Positions 46,401 through 56,190 are shown, numbered from the stretch's first letter. The stretch is DNA of 64,000 bases from Burhinus oedicnemus (GCA_008921705.1 VFFE01007026.1:151914-215913); one strand, 5' to 3'. The notes: generated from the letters alone by a model not told the origin. A program made the numbers and translations.

Positions 46401-49400
46401 GAAGTCTCGGTACCTATAAGGGATACAGCCTAGCCAGTGATACGGTCCTACTCCTCCTCAAAACCCACACGCAAATTTATGTTGTGAAATCATCAGTGCC
46501 AGCTGGTGTCATATAAAATGTCTGTCGTGGAAATTGGTCTGACGAAAAGCTGCGAGATCTGGTTTTCCGATACTGGGGCGGAAGGCATTCCGCATTGCTG
46601 AGCGGGTCGGGCCGGTTCCCGAGAGGCGGAGTGGTCTGGGAGGGTGCGAGTTCCTGCGGAGCCAGGGAACCGGTCCCTCGGGGAAGGCACAGGAGTGTTG
46701 CAGTACTGCTGTGTTTTCCTCAGGGGAGAGTAAAGTATAAATATATATATATATTAAAAAAAGTATATAAAAATATATATATGTGTCTTTGTGAATTATG
46801 GGGTAGACACAGGAGTGTTGCAGTAGTGCTGCGTTTTCCTCAGGGGAGAGTAAAATAGAAATATATATATGTGTCTTTGTGAATTATGGCACAGTCTTGT
46901 CACTGTCTCTTGTGATCCATTCTTTATTATGTGATAAAGTGCAATGTTTTTTGAAACAGTCTTTCTCATGTACAAAAGAGTATGATCACGCTACTGTAAC
47001 TTGGAGGTAGTGTGATTTCCTTCTGGGGTAATGTAGCCAGTCGCTCCAGAGTTACTCAAGAGGAAGATATTATTCTGTAGTGTACTGCATTCCCTCCATA
47101 CGGGCAGAAAGACGATTGTATTTTTTAAGAGTACAATTTTGGGAAATAAAACTTAATTTTCCATTCCTCTTTGCATTTCAGTTAGTAAGTTCTTCAAATA
47201 TTTAATGGAGTGATCTTAAAACAGAGAAAATAATCCTGTCAAACAAAATGTTCTCACCTTGAAGTCTTTCTGCTACTTAGTTCTTTTTATCTAGTTCAGT
47301 AAACTTTGTGTTGAAGACTTATTTAAAAGCAAGAGAAAAAACTTCAGTTGGTGTACTTGCTTCAGAAAATGTAATTTTTTATTTTTTTTTTTAAGAGCAA
47401 GGTTTCTTTTATTTTTGGTTTCTAACTTGAAAATAATGGAACTGAGCTTGTTCACGTTTCCCAGATTTTTAGACTTGGAAAAACTGAAAACTGTCAGAAC
47501 AATTTTGGGCAAACTTTTAAGTACAGGGAGAGTTTTTGGGAACATGCTTTGCAGTAAGGTCTACAGCATCTGTATTAAGAAAGCAGGTATAACCTGATTA
47601 AAATAACGAGATTCAGCCTGGGGAGGAGATGGGGTTGTTAGCCGTGTCAAGCCATAGCAGTTGTGTTAAATACTTGGTGCTTTTGCATTAATCGTCTGGT
47701 TTCTAACGGGATTTTCTTTCCTTGCAGCTGGCTATGGGGAAGATGATGGAGCAGGGACCAGTATTAATCATCACTTTTCAGGCTCAGGTCGTGATGGTAA
47801 TTAAGAACCAGAAAGGAGAAGTGGTGGAAGGTGATCCGGTAAGTCACGCTCATCGGCCGTGTACGGTTTCCCTGGGTGCCCTGCTGGTCACCTCAGTTGT
47901 TAGGGATTCATCTGGGTGCGTCTGGAGCAGCGGGTGTCTGCCCATCCGACACTGACCGGAATGGATAACATTCCAGCTCACTGTGGGCTCTTTATTCCTG
48001 TCAGACTCTGGAAGTGTTATGACCCATTAATTGAGAATTAGCGTGTATGAGGAGAGTCTGCAAACGCCTAGAAGGGACAGAGAAAGGGATGTTTTAAATT
48101 CACGGTGAGGAGCTGGAGCTCTGACCACCAGCAGCGCTTTCCCTTCCAGCTGCTGCTGCGCCTGGCCAGCACGCTCCTGCCGGCAGTTATCCCTGAGATT
48201 CTCCTCCTCTGGCACCCTCTGGGACAGAGGTGAACTATCCTGCTGTGGATTAAAGCTCCATCGCACAGCTTCCACCTGCTCCTGCTCTTTTTTTTTTTCC
48301 TCCCTTTTGCTTTCATAAAGGGCACTATAAGAACAGAGCTGGGGTTTAGCCATTTGCAGGAGATGGGGAAAATCACGGAGTTAATGTTTTTGGCTGCTGC
48401 CTCACTACACTAGTACAAAATGGCTTACAGTGCCGCAAGCGTTTATTCCATGAAACTCTCCCATATCCAGTTGTATTAAATGCTGTATATGGTGCAGGCT
48501 TCTGATGGGAACCTCTGGCACGGGGTGATTTGTGGAGCGGCTGCTGTGCAGCAAATCTCTGGCATCTCTCTGGGTTGTCCTTCGCTGTGGTTTAGCTTTT
48601 AAGACGGCGAGGCCAGCCTGCCTGTTCTGTTGCGAGCGGTGCCAAGCGGAGCCTGTCGGACGCAACCGCAGAACACGCTTGTTACCAGAGTTAATGACAC
48701 AGCAGGCTCGAGCAGCCCCTGCGTTTTCTGGAATACCTTTGTTTTCAAGCGGCTTGCTATCCCGACAGCTCTGGCTCCTATTGTGCCTGCGCAAAGTTTA
48801 AGTAGCTTAATGATATATAATGGGGGGACATTGTGAGATGCCCGGAGCTGGCAGTTTCTAGCAGACTTCCATTAAAATTAATACATGCATTTAATAAATA
48901 TTGGATTTTTGCAGCCATTCTCTAGTCCAGGCTGTAAGTTTACAAAAAAAGGGACTAATTTTAATGATGGGCCCCATCTGGACTGATTTATAACCTGTCA
49001 CGTCGACTGCAGGGGAGGAACAGCTGATATAGTGATTTCTTGCATTAAATTACTGCATTCCTAGAAGATAGATATTGATGTGATAATTATTGAACAGGAT
49101 ATCAAAGTCCGTTTGCTGTCTGATTGCTCTGGAGCAGCAATAAATCAGAGAGATGCATTAAAATTCTCCATTGGAAACAAAACTTCAGCTTTAATCAAAT
49201 GTCAGGTGCGGGCTGGCTGGTGACTATGGTTTGGTGTTAACTGCTGAGCTGCTCCTGCGGAGTATTGAACAAACGACCTTCTAGGGAAAAGGAGCCTCAA
49301 ACTGTAAACTCTCCGAAGAGAAGCCGTATGCTTGTAATTGCTGCGGTATTTTTACCTAGTTGCAGTTGTTGAAGTTCCCGCTGCTGTGCTGCGAGCTCGC

Positions 49401-51536
49401 CCCCGGTGAGGTGTGGGGAGCCCCCGGCAGTGGCCCGGCAGGGTCGGACCGGGTTGTGGTAGTCATCGTAGGGGAGCCCCGCGGAGCACCGCAAAAGCCG
49501 TCTGGGAAAACGAGGCCTTCGCTGAGCAGCGCGGCGAAGTCGAGGGAATCTTTTTAAAATTAAGGTCCTGAAGGACAGTGAGAGAGGACGCCTGTTTGTC
49601 GCAGCAGCCTGTGGGGATGAAAGGGCAGATTCTCGCCTTGCGTGCCTGGCCACGGTAGAGATCTGCGTTTGGGAGTCCAGACGTGGTTGCTGTCCCGCTT
49701 TCCGTGAATGTATGCAGCAGCATGCGCTGTGCACCGAGGATTAAGGTGTACCCTGTTAATAAAAGCACCAGATCAGAAACCCAGAAATCTCTCTGCTTTG
49801 GAAACACGTAATTTTTGTTTCATCACGTCTCATTTCCAGGAAGAAAGCTCTGTTCGGTGCTGCATGCGGCGAGATCGCCAGCGACTCTAAGCTTATCTGT
49901 TATTCATGCCTTCAGAAATCCGATGTTCAAGAACATAAACTTTTCCAGATGTAGCAGAGCTTTGATGCTGAAGTGTGTGATTAAATTGCCTTTCATACAC
50001 AAGTTTACGAAATGGACTTTGAAAATCACAAGTATCATACAAATTAACGTTCTGCTGGCAATGTTAAATCTGTTATGTTACCCATTTCATCCTGAGCTTA
50101 TCCTTAGTGTTTTGTGCTCAGGAAGGACCCGTTAGCATTGCCGTGGCAAGAACATGGATGTAGAGCCTCTCCCGAGCAGGCAAAAGTTTTGGTGTTTTTC
50201 TTCTCCTGTCCCCTCTGCGCTTCGCTCTCACGTATCCCCAACGTCTGCGTGACTCGGGTTGTCAGTCACTTTTAACACTTCTGAGCGGAGCTGAAGCAAG
50301 TTAATCTGAAACACTGAGTAAGAAAAAACCTACTTTATGTGATACTTCTAAAGCCTTAGTTTACTAATGACTGGTCTGGTACAGAAAGTCTCCCCGCTCA
50401 CATTTGTGTACCTAAATTATAACCTATAAAGATTCACGCATTTGATCAAAACTGTCGTAGTTAGGTACACATCTGGGAGCTGAGCCAATGCACAGCCTGG
50501 TCCCTCGCTGATGCTTCCTTATCCGAGCGAAATACTCCCTGTGGTTAATGGTTAAATGATAAAATCAAAATAACCTTTGGTTTGCAGGATGGATCTGTGA
50601 CACTGTGCCAGACTTGGGCTCCTGGCAGCCCAGTCTCTGCCGGGCAGGGTCACCTCTGTGCTGGGAGAGGCAGGGACTTCGTCACGGGTAGCTGCAGTGA
50701 CTCTTCAGGGGGTGGTTTCCATAAGACCACGAGTGATGGCCTCAGGACGTGCTGAGATGCGGCTTTCATCCTTATTCACTCACTATGAACAAAACTGCTG
50801 GCGTTCTCATTACGTGCATCGAGGATGGAAAAGCTTATAGTTTTGTTTTTTGGGTTTTTTTGTTTGTTTGTTTGTTTGTTTTTTTCCCCCAGCCTGTAGC
50901 CCTGTATGGTGAAAGCAGCGTTTGCACAGCAAAGATTTGGTTGCAGAATTAGTGTGTGTCTGTGCCTGGACGTGGTATGGTCTGGTTTTCTTTGATCAAT
51001 GCTGGGCTTTTTTGCTCTCTGTCTCTGCTCAGACCTGGTGATGATAATTTCTGGCTAATCTGAGCTGCTGAAATCGAAGCGTGCGAGCTAGCGGCACGGC
51101 CGTGGGGAGGGGATGCAGCTCAGAGGCTGACGTGGGAGAGGCAGAGTTAGAGCCACAGGAAAGAGCCTAAACGTGATGGAAGGTTACTGAGGGCAGTGCA
51201 GCCTGGCAGCCGCACCAATTTCAAACCAGACATTTGTATTTAAAAATAAGGTCAAATATTATCAAACTGTCCTTACTCGGGACCTTTGGGCTTAGAACCA
51301 GAGAGCGAAATCACAAGAACCATCTCTGGAGGAAGTGTGGAGCGTGTCCCCGTCAGCTCTCAGCTAGGAGGTCTGTGACCGTCGCGCACGCTCTAACAAC
51401 AGGATTTTCCTTCCAGGACAAGGTTCTGCGGATGCTGTACGTGTGGGCACTCTGCAGAGACCAGGATGAACTCAACCCCTACGCCGCATGGAGGTTACTG
51501 GACATTTCCTCATCGAGCACCGAGCAGATTCTCTGA
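28007..51536 (+). CDS. TIMM44: TIMM44, mitochondrial import inner membrane translocase subunit TIM44 (joined CDS, complete)
   Basis: TIM44 is a peripheral inner-membrane protein on the matrix side. It anchors mtHsp70 and its partners to the TIM23 channel and drives import of presequence proteins. I resolved 13 exons (28007-28036, 30330-30437, 30938-31108, 31607-31687, 34313-34462, 36918-37057, 37548-37633, 39460-39552, 39903-40027, 41677-41727, 43744-43833, 47728-47838, 51417-51536). They total 1356 nt: 451 codons and TGA with consistent phases; I recall the human protein as 452. Residues 1-46 form a basic, nearly acid-free mitochondrial presequence, with likely cleavage near SRCYSS. Residues 55-180 are the charged helical N-domain, with a P-loop-like GGEKLGKT at 165-172. 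Residues from about 230 to 451 are the C-terminal Tim44/membrane-binding domain. Short introns at 30438-30937, 31109-31606, 37058-37547 and 39553-39902 show nothing notable. Confidence 0.97.
28037..30329 (+). other. TIMM44: TIMM44 intron 1
   Basis: The first ~600 bases are the downstream half of the CpG island, including CCG runs and G-rich stretches. The rest is unremarkable. Long open frames in both orientations over the GC-rich part are expected from base composition. Confidence 0.8.
30330..30437 (+). CDS. TIMM44: TIMM44 coding exon 2 (presequence)
   Basis: Acceptor AATGCAG. It encodes KCLISGMWLIARRYPVPAVH then SGTVYRVSRPVLEVHQ. The 3' end is uncertain: CAG|GTTGGT at 30437 is preferred, but GAG|GTCCAT at 30428 also keeps frame and would drop VHQ. 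Both donors are non-consensus. Confidence 0.8.
30938..31108 (+). CDS. TIMM44: TIMM44 coding exon 3
   Basis: Acceptor TCTTTAG and donor TAT|GTAAGT; 57 whole codons. It encodes SRCYSSGGRKGFISGF, then ENIKQELAKNKEMKESIKKF and DEAKKLEESDALREARRKY. This is the mature N-terminus and the conserved charged helical region of TIM44. Confidence 0.97.
31607..31687 (+). CDS. TIMM44: TIMM44 coding exon 4
   Basis: Acceptor TCCACAG and donor GAG|GTAAAA. It encodes KTIESETVKTSEVIKKKLEE then ITGTVKE, continuing the N-terminal coiled-coil-like helix. It is 81 nt and phase 0 on both sides. Confidence 0.96.
31688..34312 (+). other. TIMM44: TIMM44 intron 4
   Basis: A 2.6-kb intron. It carries copy B of an unidentified dispersed repeat at about 33085-33220. 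No other recognisable element. Confidence 0.8.
33085..33220 (+). repeat. Dispersed repeat, copy B (family not identified)
   Basis: The counterpart of 27460-27600, in the same orientation, 5.6 kb away. It shares GTTTTTCCCTCCTACC, TTAGAGCAATTAAG, CTGCTCTTTCTCTTAAAGGG and AGCCGAGAGGTACTTCAG with small indels. Confidence 0.7.
34313..34462 (+). CDS. TIMM44: TIMM44 coding exon 5
   Basis: Acceptor TTGCAG and donor CAG|GTACGT; 50 whole codons. It encodes SLDEVSKSDIGRKIKEGVEE, AAKTAKQSAESVTKGGEKLG and KTAAFKAISQ. The P-loop-like GGEKLGKT is at residues 165-172. Confidence 0.97.
34463..36917 (+). other. TIMM44: TIMM44 intron 5
   Basis: A 2.5-kb intron with poly-T runs near 35060 and 36830 and a run of Cs near 36252. 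I see no repeat family, RNA gene or extra exon. Confidence 0.8.
36918..37057 (+). CDS. TIMM44: TIMM44 coding exon 6
   Basis: Acceptor ATTTCAG and donor AATGA|GTACGT. It encodes GVETVKKEIDESVLGQTGPY, KRPERLRKRTEFSGERIKEE and RIFEAN plus two bases of a glutamate codon. This is the basic linker before the C-terminal domain. Confidence 0.96.
37548..37633 (+). CDS. TIMM44: TIMM44 coding exon 7
   Basis: Acceptor TTTCTAG and donor AACA|GTAAGT. It encodes EAMGMVLHKDSKWYQQWKDF then KDNNVVFN, the start of the C-terminal domain. Confidence 0.97.
37634..39459 (+). other. TIMM44: TIMM44 intron 7
   Basis: A 1.8-kb intron with a poly-T run near 37960 and ordinary sequence otherwise. An open frame at 38.37-38.80 kb has no recognisable domain. 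Confidence 0.8.
39460..39552 (+). CDS. TIMM44: TIMM44 coding exon 8
   Basis: Acceptor CTTTCAG and donor ATAG|GTAATG. It encodes RFFEMKMKYDESDNAFIRAS then RAVTDKVTDLI, the membrane-associating helices of the C-terminal domain. Confidence 0.97.
39903..40027 (+). CDS. TIMM44: TIMM44 coding exon 9
   Basis: Acceptor TTATTAG and donor GAG|GTAAGG. It encodes GGLFSKTEMSEVLTEILKVD, PSFDKDRFLKQCEYDIIPN and VLE. Confidence 0.97.
40028..41676 (+). other. TIMM44: TIMM44 intron 9
   Basis: A 1.65-kb intron in which I see no repeat family, RNA gene or additional exon. Confidence 0.8.
41677..41727 (+). CDS. TIMM44: TIMM44 coding exon 10
   Basis: Acceptor CTTTTAG and donor GCG|GTAAGT. It encodes AMMSGELDILKDWCYEA; 51 nt, phase 0 on both sides. 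Confidence 0.97.
41728..43743 (+). other. TIMM44: TIMM44 intron 10
   Basis: A 2-kb intron. Its last 600 bases carry an unusually long open frame on the minus strand (43131-43739), without a recognisable product. Confidence 0.75.
43744..43833 (+). CDS. TIMM44: TIMM44 coding exon 11
   Basis: Acceptor CATTTAG and donor GAC|GTGAGT. It encodes TYSQLAHPIQQAKAMGLQFH then SRILDIDNID, in the Tim44-like C-terminal fold. Confidence 0.97.
43834..47727 (+). other. TIMM44: TIMM44 intron 11
   Basis: A 3.9-kb intron. It contains an AT-rich, enhancer-like stretch at 45480-45680, a GC-rich patch at about 46560-46690 and a direct duplication with AT dinucleotide tracts at 46688-46889. No exon recognised. Confidence 0.75.
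46688..46889 (+). repeat. Direct duplication with internal (AT)n expansion
   Basis: CACAGGAGTGTTGCAGTA begins both at 46688 and at 46808, a 120-base period. Both copies share the TTTTCCTCAGGGGAGAGTAAA block and end TGTGTCTTTGTGAATTATGG. Copy 1 is longer because of AT-rich sequence at 46739-46783, so the copies differ mainly by microsatellite growth. Confidence 0.92.
47728..47838 (+). CDS. TIMM44: TIMM44 coding exon 12
   Basis: Acceptor CTTGCAG and donor CCG|GTAAGT. It encodes LAMGKMMEQGPVLIITFQAQ then VVMVIKNQKGEVVEGDP, central strands of the C-terminal domain. Confidence 0.97.
48835..49215. promoter_or_regulatory. Candidate conserved enhancer in TIMM44 intron 12
   Basis: A ~380-base AT-rich island inside GC-rich intron sequence. 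It contains many homeodomain-type cores (ATTAAAATTAAT, CTAATTTTAAT, GATAATTATTGA), ATGCAT twice, a HOX/CDX-like TTTATAA, and TTTAATCAAA. It has no coding potential. The appearance is that of a developmental enhancer; conservation was not tested. Confidence 0.45.
50860..50883 (+). repeat. (TTTG)n microsatellite
   Basis: About five tandem TTTG units within a T-rich tract in TIMM44 intron 12. Confidence 0.9.
51417..51536 (+). CDS. TIMM44: TIMM44 coding exon 13, terminal
   Basis: Acceptor CTTCCAG. It encodes DKVLRMLYVWALCRDQDELN then PYAAWRLLDISSSSTEQIL and TGA at 51534-51536, the highly conserved TIM44 C-terminus. Confidence 0.98.
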   Translation, partial: DKVLRMLYVWALCRDQDELNPYAAWRLLDISSSSTEQIL

Positions 51537-52430
51537 GAAGAACGGCATCCCAGGGCCTCCTGTACCTCTCCTGAAGCGACGCCGTCTCTGAACTCGCACC
51601 GGTCTGCTGCAGGGTGGACTGTGGGGGAGAGGGGCTGGGTTGGTTCCCTTTCAGAAGAACAGGCTGTTCGCTGTGCCCTCATTATACCAATCCCTGTTGT
51701 GAACTGGGCGAGTCTGACACGTCTGCCTTACGCTTCGCTGTGTGGTGTTGCACTGTGGGGGCGTACGGTAGGTTTCAATGCGAATGCTCTAAGACACTAG
51801 CAGCTGCTGTTGGCTCCTTTGTTCATCGTGACTGAAGGAGGCTGGTTTGGGTCCTGTATGTTTCCCAGGGCTTCCAGTGATTGACAGAGGTGGGTATCGG
51901 AGAGTGAGATGTGACCAGTCTAGTTCCCAGTTCCCTCTGGTGGCCTCAAAGCATCCCTGAAAAGAATTTAGAGGTGCTTTTAAGGCACATTGGTCTTAGC
52001 CTACGTACATCTCTTGTACAAAGTTGCACCAATAAGCCTTCCGTTGCTGCAGTGTCTTGCACTTTACCGAACCAAATACAATCTGGACTTCACACATCAC
52101 TCTTTGTTGGCGTGGAGCGGAGTCGGGATGGAGATGTTGGCATCATCAAGCAGGTTCTCGAGGCTGGTTGCAGGGTGGAGTTTGCTGCCTGTGATAATAT
52201 TTAATATCCACAGCTTTGCAGGGGGAACATCACTGTTTCTGGTGTTCTGTTCATTGTGTCAGCACTCAAGAGCGCACAGCTGCATTTCTCCGTCGGATTA
52301 ATGGGATGGTGTGGAGGAGACAGGCTGTAAGTGGCTGCGAGGAAGGCGGCAGTGCTAGAACAGTGCTCAGGAGTAGGGATGGACAGACTAGCAACAAACG
52401 AGTAAATAAAACGCAGTAACAGAACATCAC
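51537..52430 (+). other. TIMM44: TIMM44 3'UTR (probable extent)
   Basis: From the stop codon to just past the first good AATAAA at 52405. No repeats seen. The true end is uncertain because another AATAAA lies at 53189-53194. Confidence 0.55.
52405..52410 (+). promoter_or_regulatory. TIMM44: Probable TIMM44 polyadenylation signal
   Basis: AATAAA 869 bases after the stop codon, the first canonical signal found downstream of it. Confidence 0.55.
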
Positions 52431-54754
52431 CTCTTGTAGCTCAGGTATTACGTGAGATGAGAAAAGAGGGTGCACCTGCTGTGTGAAGTGCATTATGAGC
52501 ATGGTGTTCTTCACCAGATGGACTTGTGCTCCAGCGGAATGGCACCCCCGGCCTGCGGCTCCCAGGTGGGAACTGGAAGATGTCAGAGGGAGAGGTGCTG
52601 GCACAGCTCCGCAGGCTCTCGGTTCTGGGCTTCTGCTGGAGGCTCAGTTTGGGAGCTGTGGTGGGGGTCAATGCGTCGGCTGCCTCTTCGTGGCGAGTGA
52701 GGCTGCGGGGAGGGGTGGAAAATTGATGGTGGAGTAGGAAATCAAAGGACCGATCTGCTGCTGTGTTCTGCCTGTGCACAAACCGGGGTGATGCGGGACA
52801 GCAATTCCTTGACATTACGATTAAAGAGAATAATTGCCAGTTCTTCCTTTCTTGTGAGTGTCCGGATCAGTTCCTTTGAAGGTAAACGGGATTATCTCAC
52901 AGCCTTTGGGCGAGACATTGAACTCTAGCAGCTTTCTTAGAGTGCGAGGTGACGAGTGTGGCCAATTCAGTGCAGAGTCTGCCCAGTCCCCTTCGCAGAT
53001 GCCCAGAGCTGCTGCCTGCCTGCCACGCTGCCTGTTTCTGCCTCACTCGGGGCAGGCTGCGGGTGGGACGTGGTCCCTGCTGCCTCCCTCATCACACAGT
53101 GTCTTGCTGGTGGTGTTGCCAGTGAAATAATTTCAGATTTTTACTCAAATACCTTAAGCGCTAGTACACAAACTAAAGATCTGGAGAGAATAAATTCCAC
53201 AATGGCCAAGTCACCTATGAAATCAGGGATCCCTGCGTCTGACTGCCTTTGGAAATGGTGGATGAGCGTTTGAGGTGGGCCTCATCCAGCGGGGCTCTTT
53301 CTGAGACAGATCCCGTCTAACATCTCGGCACGCAGGCTGTGTCCTGCGCGCGGGGACTTGTCCTTTATTTGGACACCCGGACCGCTGAGTGCAAACGCAG
53401 CGTTGGCACCGAGTGTCTCTGAGGTGCTTCTTGAACCTCATTGGGGATGGAGAAAGCCTTCTCGCCAAGGCCATGCAGAGATTGAGTCAGTGGCCTCCAA
53501 AAATGAAAACTGGCCGTCTCCTTCCCTGCTTCCTCAGCAGCTGGGTGCAGGTGGTCGCCCATCGGACAGGAATCTCCAACAGCCTGTTGTCCAAGTCTTT
53601 TGGGATGCTTCTATGAAGCATGTGCAAAACTTATTTTACTCAGTGTGCTTTTTTTTTTCTTAACTGATGTCCCGGAGCGGGAGGGAGGGAAAGATCTGAA
53701 TTAAAAATGTTGAAGTAATTGGTCTTCCCGGGACAGCTGGGGTAGCCCAGCCGTGGTGGGGCAGCAGCATCTCGTGTTGGCTGGCTTAACCTGCGAAGGC
53801 TGGGTCGGGGCTTGCACTGGCAGTCGGCCCTGGATGTCCCCAGCGAGCAGAGGGAGCGGAGCGGGTGGTGGCCCTGCTGGTAGAGAAGACCCTTCCCTGC
53901 ACAGCAGGTTGTGGCGCTGGCTGCTCCCTCCGGGGGCTTCTGGCTTGTACCTGGGACGTTCCCTTCCGCTGCTGTCTTGCTCGCTGCTCATTAGCGGCGT
54001 TTCTCCAGAGGTGCAGTGGCATGAAGGCAATTACTGGAACGAAACGAGATTTCGGGGAGGGTTAACTGCCGTAAGTTCTCTACTGGTGGCCACCGCATCT
54101 GCCCCGTGTTCATGGTTGTCTGGCCTGCAGCGTTGGGTTTGTTGGGCGCTTTGGGGTTCGAGGTGACTCTGCGCTAAATCCGCCTCTTGGTTTTTCAGCA
54201 AAATCGGTGTGTGACACGGGGCCTGGGAAGCGGGGGGTTGCTCCTCCCCACGAGCAAGCTGGCGAGCTGGGTCAGAGAGCCCCCGGAGCCGAGGGGGGGC
54301 TGCAAGAAGCAGCAGGAATCACAGCTGCGGAAATGAACCATCTCCCAGCTCTGCTCGACTCCCGAGAGATCCGCAGTGGTGGTGGCAGAGGCGGAGGCTC
54401 TCGCTGCCGGGCTCTTCCTCTCTCACACCTTCGCCCAAGCTCAGGCACGGATGGAGCCAGGGACTCGGCTCCCCTTTTGGGTGCTCTCGGGGGGGACCTC
54501 TGGGCATCTTGTGCCTCCGCTTTGCTTGGCGGAGCCTCGATGGGACGGGAGCAGGAGCCTCGCTGCTCACCAGGCTTTTGAAGCGTCTTTCCCCGTGCCT
54601 TGTGGGTCACGGCAAATGTCCTCTCTGGCACGTGGGAAGGTGTGTCCGTGGGCAGGATCCTGCCCCAGGAGTCACCCCTGGGACATCCCTCGTCCCCGAA
54701 CCCAACTGCTCTGCGCTAAAGGGGAGAATTCGCTTTGTTGCATCGCCGTGGAAA

Positions 54755-54985
54755 GCGTAACTTAATTATATTTTAGCTCTTGGGATAATTAATTATCTTG
54801 GGATTGTATTTTTTTTTAAAGTTATTACAAGTAGCAGTCTCCTGGGAGGTGCAGATAGTTTGGATAGAAAGGCAGTGCTCGGCCAGCGCATAGGAGGAAG
54901 AGGATTTTAAATTATTTTTAAATACTTCTCGTGAGCGAGCAGATTTACAGTGGGCTGTAAATATTTTGCGGCACTGAGTTATAGT
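54755..54985. promoter_or_regulatory. Candidate enhancer island downstream of TIMM44
   Basis: A sharp AT-rich island in GC-rich flanks. It begins CTTAATTATATTTTAG, contains the 14-bp perfect palindrome GATAATTAATTATC (54784-54797), and has further TTTTAAATTATTTTTAAATA sequence near 54905. Function is inferred from composition and motifs only. Confidence 0.4.
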
Positions 54986-55230
54986 AGCACCGCACAGGCC
55001 TGGGCTTGCTGGCAGCCGCCGCAGCGGCACTGCTGTAAAGGCACTGGTGTGTGGAGAGATCTTGGTGGTGCTTATAAATCTCTCTTTAAAAAAAAAAAAA
55101 AAAAAGATAATGAGTCAAATTGGTACAGGGAGAGTGCCCGGGACGGGGAGATCTGCACCTATGGGCTGCATCTTGGGGCTTAGCCTCTCCAGCCTGTTCC
55201 ACTGGGGATTAAATACAGTAATAATAATAA

Positions 55231-55290
55231 TATCATAGAATAACGGCATGGTTTAGGTTGGAAGGGACCTTAAAGATCATCTGCTGTGGC
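55231..55290 (-). mobile_element. CR1 LINE 3'-end fragment, minus orientation
   Basis: ATCATAGAATAACGGCATGG, TTTAGGTTGGAAGGGACC and TTAAAGATCAT form the reverse complement of the CR1 3' terminus. The body to the right decays too quickly to place its limit. Confidence 0.8.
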
Positions 55291-55774
55291 CCCAGTGCAA
55301 AGGGCAGAGTTTGCTGGGGATGAGGGTCTTGCCCGGGGCTCTGCGATGGGGCTGGGGTTGGGATGTGAGCAGCAGAGGGCAGGACCTCTGAGAGCGCTCG
55401 TCCAGCATCCTGCTTGGAGCAGCCTGGGACAGTTTTGGAGGTGCCAAAGGATGAATGTGGGCCCTGGAATTGGTTAATCCTGGGGCCACAGGGTCACCGT
55501 GGCACACTTTCATCTCCCCCATGCCCTGCAAGCCTCATCCGTTGAATGAAGTTGCGGGTAGTACCGTAACCCTCCCCTTTCTGCTCTCCTGCGAGAACCA
55601 ATGCAAAACCAAAAATGCGTACGTTTCAGTGTCACCCTCCTGCGGTCACACGTGGGCTGTGCGTGGCATCAGGGGCGCAGGGCCTGAGCCGGGCAGGGAG
55701 GGAATGGTCACTGGAGAAATTGACTGCTAAAAGAGTGGAAATGCCTGGAAAGTGTCACATCTTCCTGCTGAAGG

Positions 55775-56077
55775 GCTCCAAACTGGAGAGGGACTTTTTA
55801 CAAGGGCATGGAGTGATAGGACGAGGGGTGATGGCTTCAAACTGGAAGAGGGGAGATTGAGATGAGATCTGAGGAAGAAATTCCTGCCTGTGAGGGTGGT
55901 GAGACCCTGGCCCAGGTTGCCCAGAGCAGCTGTGGCTGCCCCATCCCTGGAGGTGTTCAAGGCCAGGTTGGACGGGGCTTGGAGCAACCTGGTCCGGTGG
56001 GAGGTGTCCCTGCCCATGGCAGGGGGTTGGGACTGGATGGTCTTTAAGGTGCCTTCCAGCCCAAACCATTCTATGAA
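55775..56077 (+). mobile_element. CR1 LINE, 3' fragment
   Basis: Landmarks in order: ACTGGAGAGGGACTTTTTAC, GTGATAGGACGAGGG, CAGGTTGCCCAGAGCAGCTG, TGGAGGTGTTCAAGGCCAGG, GGACTGGATGGTCTTTAAGG and TTCTATGA at the end. 5'-truncated and non-coding. Confidence 0.92.
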
Positions 56078-56190
56078 AGGAGGCTGGGGGTGGCTTGGGA
56101 GGAAGGTGGCTCTGGGTGACCCTGCTCTGGCAGGGGGGTTGGACTGGATGATCTCCAGAGGTCCCTTCCAACCCTGGGATTCTGTGAAGG
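56078..56190 (+). mobile_element. Second CR1 3' fragment, directly abutting the first
   Basis: CTCTGGGTGACCCTGCTCTG, then GGACTGGATGATCTCCAGAG, GTCCCTTCCAACCC and TTCTGTGA form the 3' terminus of another CR1. It begins at the end of the preceding element, giving a tail-to-body tandem. Confidence 0.88.

Larger units (their letters stand above)
47839..51416 (+). other. TIMM44: TIMM44 intron 12
   Basis: A 3.6-kb intron. It contains an AT-rich, motif-dense island at 48835-49215, a second at about 49885-50115, an 11-bp inverted repeat at 50405-50471 and a (TTTG)n tract at about 50860-50883. No exon recognised. Confidence 0.75.

Noticed and set aside
53189..53194. AATAAA as the main TIMM44 polyadenylation signal
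   Set aside because: A good signal occurs 780 bases earlier at 52405. Distal use is possible but not supported by anything visible.
53753..54166. 137-codon frame downstream of TIMM44
   Set aside because: Trp/Gly/Ser-rich composition typical of random GC-rich sequence; no known motif and no evident gene structure.
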